NCBI GenBank assembly: GCA_025677825.1
Contig: JAIXMO010000044.1
Location: forward strand, 124,001-188,000
Direction: 5' to 3'
Length of the DNA stretch: 64,000 nt
DNA from: Helicostylum pulchrum
Lineage: Eukaryota; Mucoromycota; Mucoromycetes; Mucorales; Mucoraceae
In this document: positions 59,326 to 64,000 of the stretch, one piece after another
Layout: each line of letters opens with the position of its first letter
Numbering within the stretch: position 1 is the stretch's first letter
The notes under the pieces: generated by a model
The model's input: the letters and a program-made list of their open reading frames with translations, nothing else
Told to the model about the DNA's origin: nothing
The model's database searches: none
Made by a program: the position numbers and the translations under genes

Positions 59326-62300
59326 TTAAAAACGAGCTAAAGTCATTTGCTCCCCGTATGTTTTCCAGTTAATATCTTTAATTTCTTGGCCAACAAGACC
59401 AGCGTTCAAGGAAAGAGAGGAAGAGAGCGGGTTGAAAACTATATGGATTTTGACTGGTATAACTTTAAACGATGAAGGATCAAATCTGTAAATATAGGGA
59501 CCAACAGTCTTTTCTAACGTATCCTCTAAACGGAATGTTCTGTCAAAACTTAAACAATCCATATTTTTAAGCTTAAAGTACACTAGAGCATTTAAAAATA
59601 TATAAGTTACAAAACACTCCTTTTATATTACTACTTACTTATTCGACCGGCAAGAGGAGAAAATACTTTTGTATTCAAATAAAATACTCGATCTGTTTGG
59701 CCACTACTTCTTTTATCCCCTCTTTTAAAAAGTAAGATTATCGTTTCGTCAGCGATTGGAATGATGTTTGTATCCAATCTCTTGTTTTTATAAAAAAAAT
59801 CGATCCTCACCAGAGCGAGCATTAAAACTAAAACCAAAATTGTCACTATAAACAGGATGCAAAACACCCAATAGAAACCCTTTATATGAAAATGGTCGTT
59901 GCTGACGAACAGGATACGAAAGTCGGCTTGATAATATCGGTATAATATAATGAGGTGTGTCAATTTCGTGCTTATACATAAATTGGTCTGTTTCATCCTT
60001 TAGTATTTTTATAAGGATACGTTGAAACTGAGGATTATGATTGAATCCTATCAGATAAAAGAGGCTTTGTATATTTCTATACTTTCCAAAAATCTGGTTA
60101 TTTTCCAATGAAGTAAATACAACAGAAATTATGTCTTGAAGAACAGGTTTGAAAGAAATCTCTATAATGTCATTAGCCGTTAAACAAACTCTGCATTTAC
60201 AAGAAGCTCTGAATGGTATACTTATTTCGTCATTATATTTCAGGTTTGAATTCGTTTTGAGGATCTGTATAATACAGATATTAATATCATAGGTATTAAG
60301 AGTGGGCAATGTTGACTCTATTTTGTATTTCTTACCCGTTTCAAAATATAGTATTTAAGACCTTTTTTGAATATTTCTTATTTTCTAAAGAAAATATTTC
60401 TTGCAACTCGACTCTATCTTTTTTATTATGCGTGTCGCATAATTGAATTAGACTGCTATCTTCTATAATGCTGTCCCACATGTTTAAGAACAAAGAGTCA
60501 TATATATTTGGAATAGGAATTGTTTCATCTTGAATGACAATTGCCTCTTGATCTTCTTCTTCAGTTACTACTTGATTTAAAACTAGTTGTACGTAATCTT
60601 TGTGCAATTGAGCCAACATAAAGTAAGACCTGATTAAAAATTGTAATTTCGGACGATGTTGAATTACAGGCAATAACCTTTCTCCTTGTGTAATAATTCT
60701 TAACTTTTTATAGCTGTCGTCTCTACTTAATATTCGGCTCGCGTATATGATATTTCTTAAATTGTCTTCAGTTACGAATAGCCTTTGTAACAAAATGTTC
60801 TCTATTGTAACAGCATATCCGATTTTCATATCCACATTAGATTCTCCAATACTAGACAATTTACTCGATACTACTTTACTTATATAAGCCATGTAAATCT
60901 GTACGAATACCTTAATATATGTATGTTGTTGCGTTGATACGAGTGATTCTTCTTTATCCTTCTCTCCGTATAATATGGCTTCAATTTCCATTATGATATC
61001 TTTATTAAGGCCGCCACCTTTAGCGCCAGCACTACCAATGAAGTAAGTGGTGTCGCTCGTGAAGCATGTTTTGACAAACGTGATAAATCTAAGTAAAAAA
61101 ATATATTTTTTCTTACCAGATATATTGTAGGTACCGGTAGACTTACGAATACTCAACATTTAGTGTTGTAGCTTCTGAGAAACTAAAAAATGAACCTAGA
61201 GAGCGCAAGCTGACACGGACTTAGTGGTATAATAAGGAATTTAGTATTTGTATCTTACCATGAATCAGTTAAAAAATCTTTGTGATTCCAAATTTCTTTT
61301 ACTAATCCGTTTTCATCTAAACGTGAAAACGACAATAGTGTAGACTCAAGTGTAAAATCTATTTGTACGAAAGTGTTATTACATATTATTATTACTTTTT
61401 TTAAAAAAAAAGCGGGGAGGGGGTTTAGTTTCAATTTTGGGATAGCGTGTACCTATATTCATAATAGCATCAGGTTCGACTTTAGAAATATCGATGAACA
61501 AGAGTCTAAATTATATGTTGATAGTATACATGGTTTGCTGTACATTTCTGAATTATGAGCAGCGCCTAATGCGTATTTTCTAACCCTAGTCATTGTTTGA
61601 GATTTAAAAAGTATTAATATGTCATCTAGGTGTACGATATTTTTTGAGTTTAAAGACCCTTTAATATTCCCCAATATATATTCTCCCCATGCTATTAAAT
61701 TCGCGTTATCATAAGTATTTAACTCGTAATTATCTATAGCTGAGAAAATAATGTACTTTATATTGTTGTCCGGAAATGTATGTTCCAACTCATTAAACAG
61801 AGATTTACGAATTTCAGAGCATATATTAAAAATACAAACGGATCCGAAAAACTCCTCCTGCTGTTCATTTAAGTCCTATTCACTTGTATCAGAAATCAAA
61901 GGTTCCATTAAAAATGTGTCTACAATATCATATACACCGTCCTGTTGTAGTAAACTTTTAGTGAAGGTAATATTAATAATTTCATGCTAAACTACCTCAT
62001 AGTCAAGATATAAGTCTTCCATTGTTTGTATGATTTCATAATGAAGATCAATCGGTAAGCAAGTCTTTATAAGTGATTTTATACTGTTTTAATATCGTCA
62101 ATGGTAAAAGAGAAGGATTTTGAGCGTATGATTTTTATGAACATCAAGGAATCAGAGAAATCGAATAAAGGATGTAAAGCAGAAAAATCCAATTTGATCG
62201 AAACTTTATTTTCTTCGGGGTTCCCAATTCTACATATAACTGTATTTTCCCCTCTTTCTAAGAGAATTCTTAGATCATTAGATGTCGCATAATAGTAATA

Positions 62301-62897
62301 CATAGCTTCTAAATCAGAACAGAACAGAAGTACGTCTTGGTGATCTTCGTTTGATATTAAATTTGCCTTTACAAAAATAGGTCGAATTATGGTTTCTCTA
62401 ATTTCCTCCTCCCATTCTGAAGGAACGACAAAGACGCAATGAAAAGAACCTGTATCTATCTACTAATAGACGCATAAAATCCGACACCGCTTGCAACAAA
62501 AATATATCACCTTGATCCCAGTTATCTTTGTCTTTTTTAAAGATATGATATGGCCTCTCTTTGAAACCATCATATATTATAGTATCTTTAACTAATTATT
62601 ATCATTACAGCTATTAAAACTATCATATCCCCAACTTAAAATATTCCTATGTTGCTTATCATATGCGATAAAAGTATCTTTTCTATATGTATATGCATAC
62701 GCTATGAATTCTTCATGTCTTAGAGAATTTCTCATTGATGTAGAAAAATAGTCTATATCAATTTCATTATCTTTTAACACTATATATCAAAAAGAAAAAT
62801 TTATAAGACGAAATATTTACTTACAATTGAAAATAAAAGACTACTTACAAATTACCACACAGTTTTTATGTTGATGTAGATCATATATTTCCTCCAT
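59326..62897 (-). pseudogene. HSPA12/Hsp70-like (actin-like ATPase) gene, apparently degenerate
   Basis: Minus-strand coding pieces follow the order of HSPA12-type Hsp70 relatives expanded in Mucoromycota. First comes a start near 62897 and YAYTYRKDTFIAYDKQHRNI plus LSWGYDS (like the N-terminal Hsp70 lobe). Then GYAVTIENILLQRLFVTEDN, RIITQGERLLPVIQHRPKLQ and SYFMLAQLHKDYVQLVLNQV follow, then NDIIEISFKPVLQDIISVVF and NIQSLFYLIGFNHNPQFQRI. After that come PFSYKGFLLGVLHPVYSD and a C-terminal FKRGDK region. Breaks: in-frame stops near 62610 and 61880; frame changes near 61140, near 60350 (a T run of 4 where 3 keeps frame) and near 59795 (a run of 8 where 7 keeps frame). The last exon (59583-59326) joins by a clean phase-1 intron. 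No full phosphate-loop motif was identified. Pseudogene status and family are inferred. Confidence 0.6.
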
Positions 62898-64000
62898 AAT
62901 GCTAAGTAAGTAACACTTTTTTTTAAAAAAATGAAAAAGAGGGAAGGAAGGAGTAAAAGTAAATCTTCTTTCAGGGCTCAGTAAATAAAAAGTACCACAA
63001 GCTCAAAGCCACTGTTGGAACTCAACATTGGAGGAACAAAGTAAAAATGTTATGCTTGCTAAGAGCTACATTTCTTTCCGCTCTATTTTTTAAGTACCAT
63101 AAATTTAAATAATCTGTTATCTACAACGTATATTCTTATTGTTGGGATGTAGCAAATCAATGGACATTATAAAAAGAGGCAAAGTAAACTGTACAACATT
63201 TAAAATTTTCTTGCTCCGTCGAGATATGATTGTAAGGCTCGCACAACTCCCTCCTTTTTGTGTGTCTAGAGGTACAGAAGAACATGATCGTATCATCACT
63301 ATAAATGCATCAGAAAATTCCGTCCTTTGGAGCTATAAATACCGACTACAATTAAATAATATAGAGGAGACTTTAAACAAAATTACAAGACGCAGTATGT
63401 ATATTCATTCGGCAAGTGTTTACCAAAATACCAGATTTTTTTAGTTCAAGACACGTTACACTAACAATTTTTTATTTTATTTTTTTGCTAAAGTATGGCT
63501 TTCTTTTATGATATATCAAAAAGAAAAAGTAGGAGAAAATTCAAGAGAAAGACTTGAATTTATTGAAAGATATCTGGAAGACTATTGTAACTGTACCAAT
63601 TATCGTCAAAGTTCGTTTATTGAGGATACTAAAGTATATACATCATACATCAATAATCTCAGCAATCACTTTCGGCGCGCAGTATATGCGTAGTCAAAAA
63701 TCTACCCCTCAAGCATATGCACGAGTAAGAAAGAAGATTAGCAGAAGAAATATATCAAGAAATAACAACCCCAGCTTGTAACTTTAAATTGGCTATAAAA
63801 AAGTGATTAACCCATTTGAGCGAGCCTAGACAACAATTCGTAGATCCTACTTTAGATAGTTAGGTTGGGCTTGAAAAATAGATGAGATACACTTAAATAA
63901 GTAATCTTGATAATCACTTTGACATTTGACCAGAAAGTATTAATCTCACTGCAAAAATAAATAAAAATAAGCAGGGAAGATTAGCCTCTAGTAACCCTGA
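62898..64000. other. unresolved region; possible short exons
   Basis: Contains plus-strand open stretches at 63139-63444 and 63529-63781. The latter reads KIQEKDLNLLKDIWKTIVTV and continues to a basic Arg/Lys-rich end, and it could be an exon because AAAAAGTAG just before it looks like an acceptor. TATAAATA at 63334-63341 could be a TATA box. I cannot recognise a family or fix a start, so no gene is called. Confidence 0.35.

Overview
The window looks like nuclear DNA of an early-diverging filamentous fungus, most likely Mucoromycota. The evidence is strongly AT-rich DNA, many short GT-AG introns (about 45-80 nt), long poly-T/poly-A tracts beside genes, and clearly fungal or eukaryotic protein families. 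No search could be run, so family names rest on recognised motifs, and exon edges were read by eye from splice sites and frame.

Layout. 0.7-3.1 kb: a DUF676-type serine hydrolase (+) and a secreted HsbA-like protein (-). 3.1-7.4 kb: gene-poor, with a roughly 476-bp foldback (MITE-like) element split by a 679-bp solo LTR, followed by a tRNA-Asp(GTC). 7.4-14.3 kb: a small hypothetical gene, a REXO1-type RNA exonuclease, a tandem-repeat protein and a polyglutamine protein. 14.6-15.5 kb: decayed minus-strand ORFs. 15.9-17.6 kb: an intronless gene that looks like a domesticated gag-protease. 17.7-29.0 kb: a giant ALFY-like BEACH-WD40-FYVE gene. 29.3-37.8 kb: rhodanese-DUSP phosphatase (-), Rab escort protein (+), YIF1 (-), MFS transporter (+). 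38.8-42.9 kb: secreted subtilase and glutamate decarboxylase. 43.9-49.6 kb: Mgm101 (-), DUF2461 protein (+), short XPB-like helicase (-). 49.8-57.6 kb: membrane-anchored amidohydrolase (-) and Mtr4 (+). 58.2-58.9 kb: zinc-finger protein with an Arg/Ser-rich tail. 59.3-62.9 kb: an HSPA12/Hsp70-like gene full of frameshifts (-). 63-64 kb: unresolved.

Most genes are independent eukaryotic units. Several share processes: membrane traffic (Rab escort protein, YIF1, BEACH protein), RNA turnover (REXO1-like, Mtr4) and genome maintenance (Mgm101, XPB-like). Neighbours are often tightly convergent (DUF2461/XPB-like 56 bp; Rab escort/YIF1 62 bp). The items most worth a second look are the nested foldback/LTR structure, the gag-protease gene with a missing catalytic Asp motif, the XPB-like helicase without N-terminal domains, the decaying HSPA12-like gene, the minisatellite-encoded repeat protein and the paired 16-nt microexons in the decarboxylase gene.
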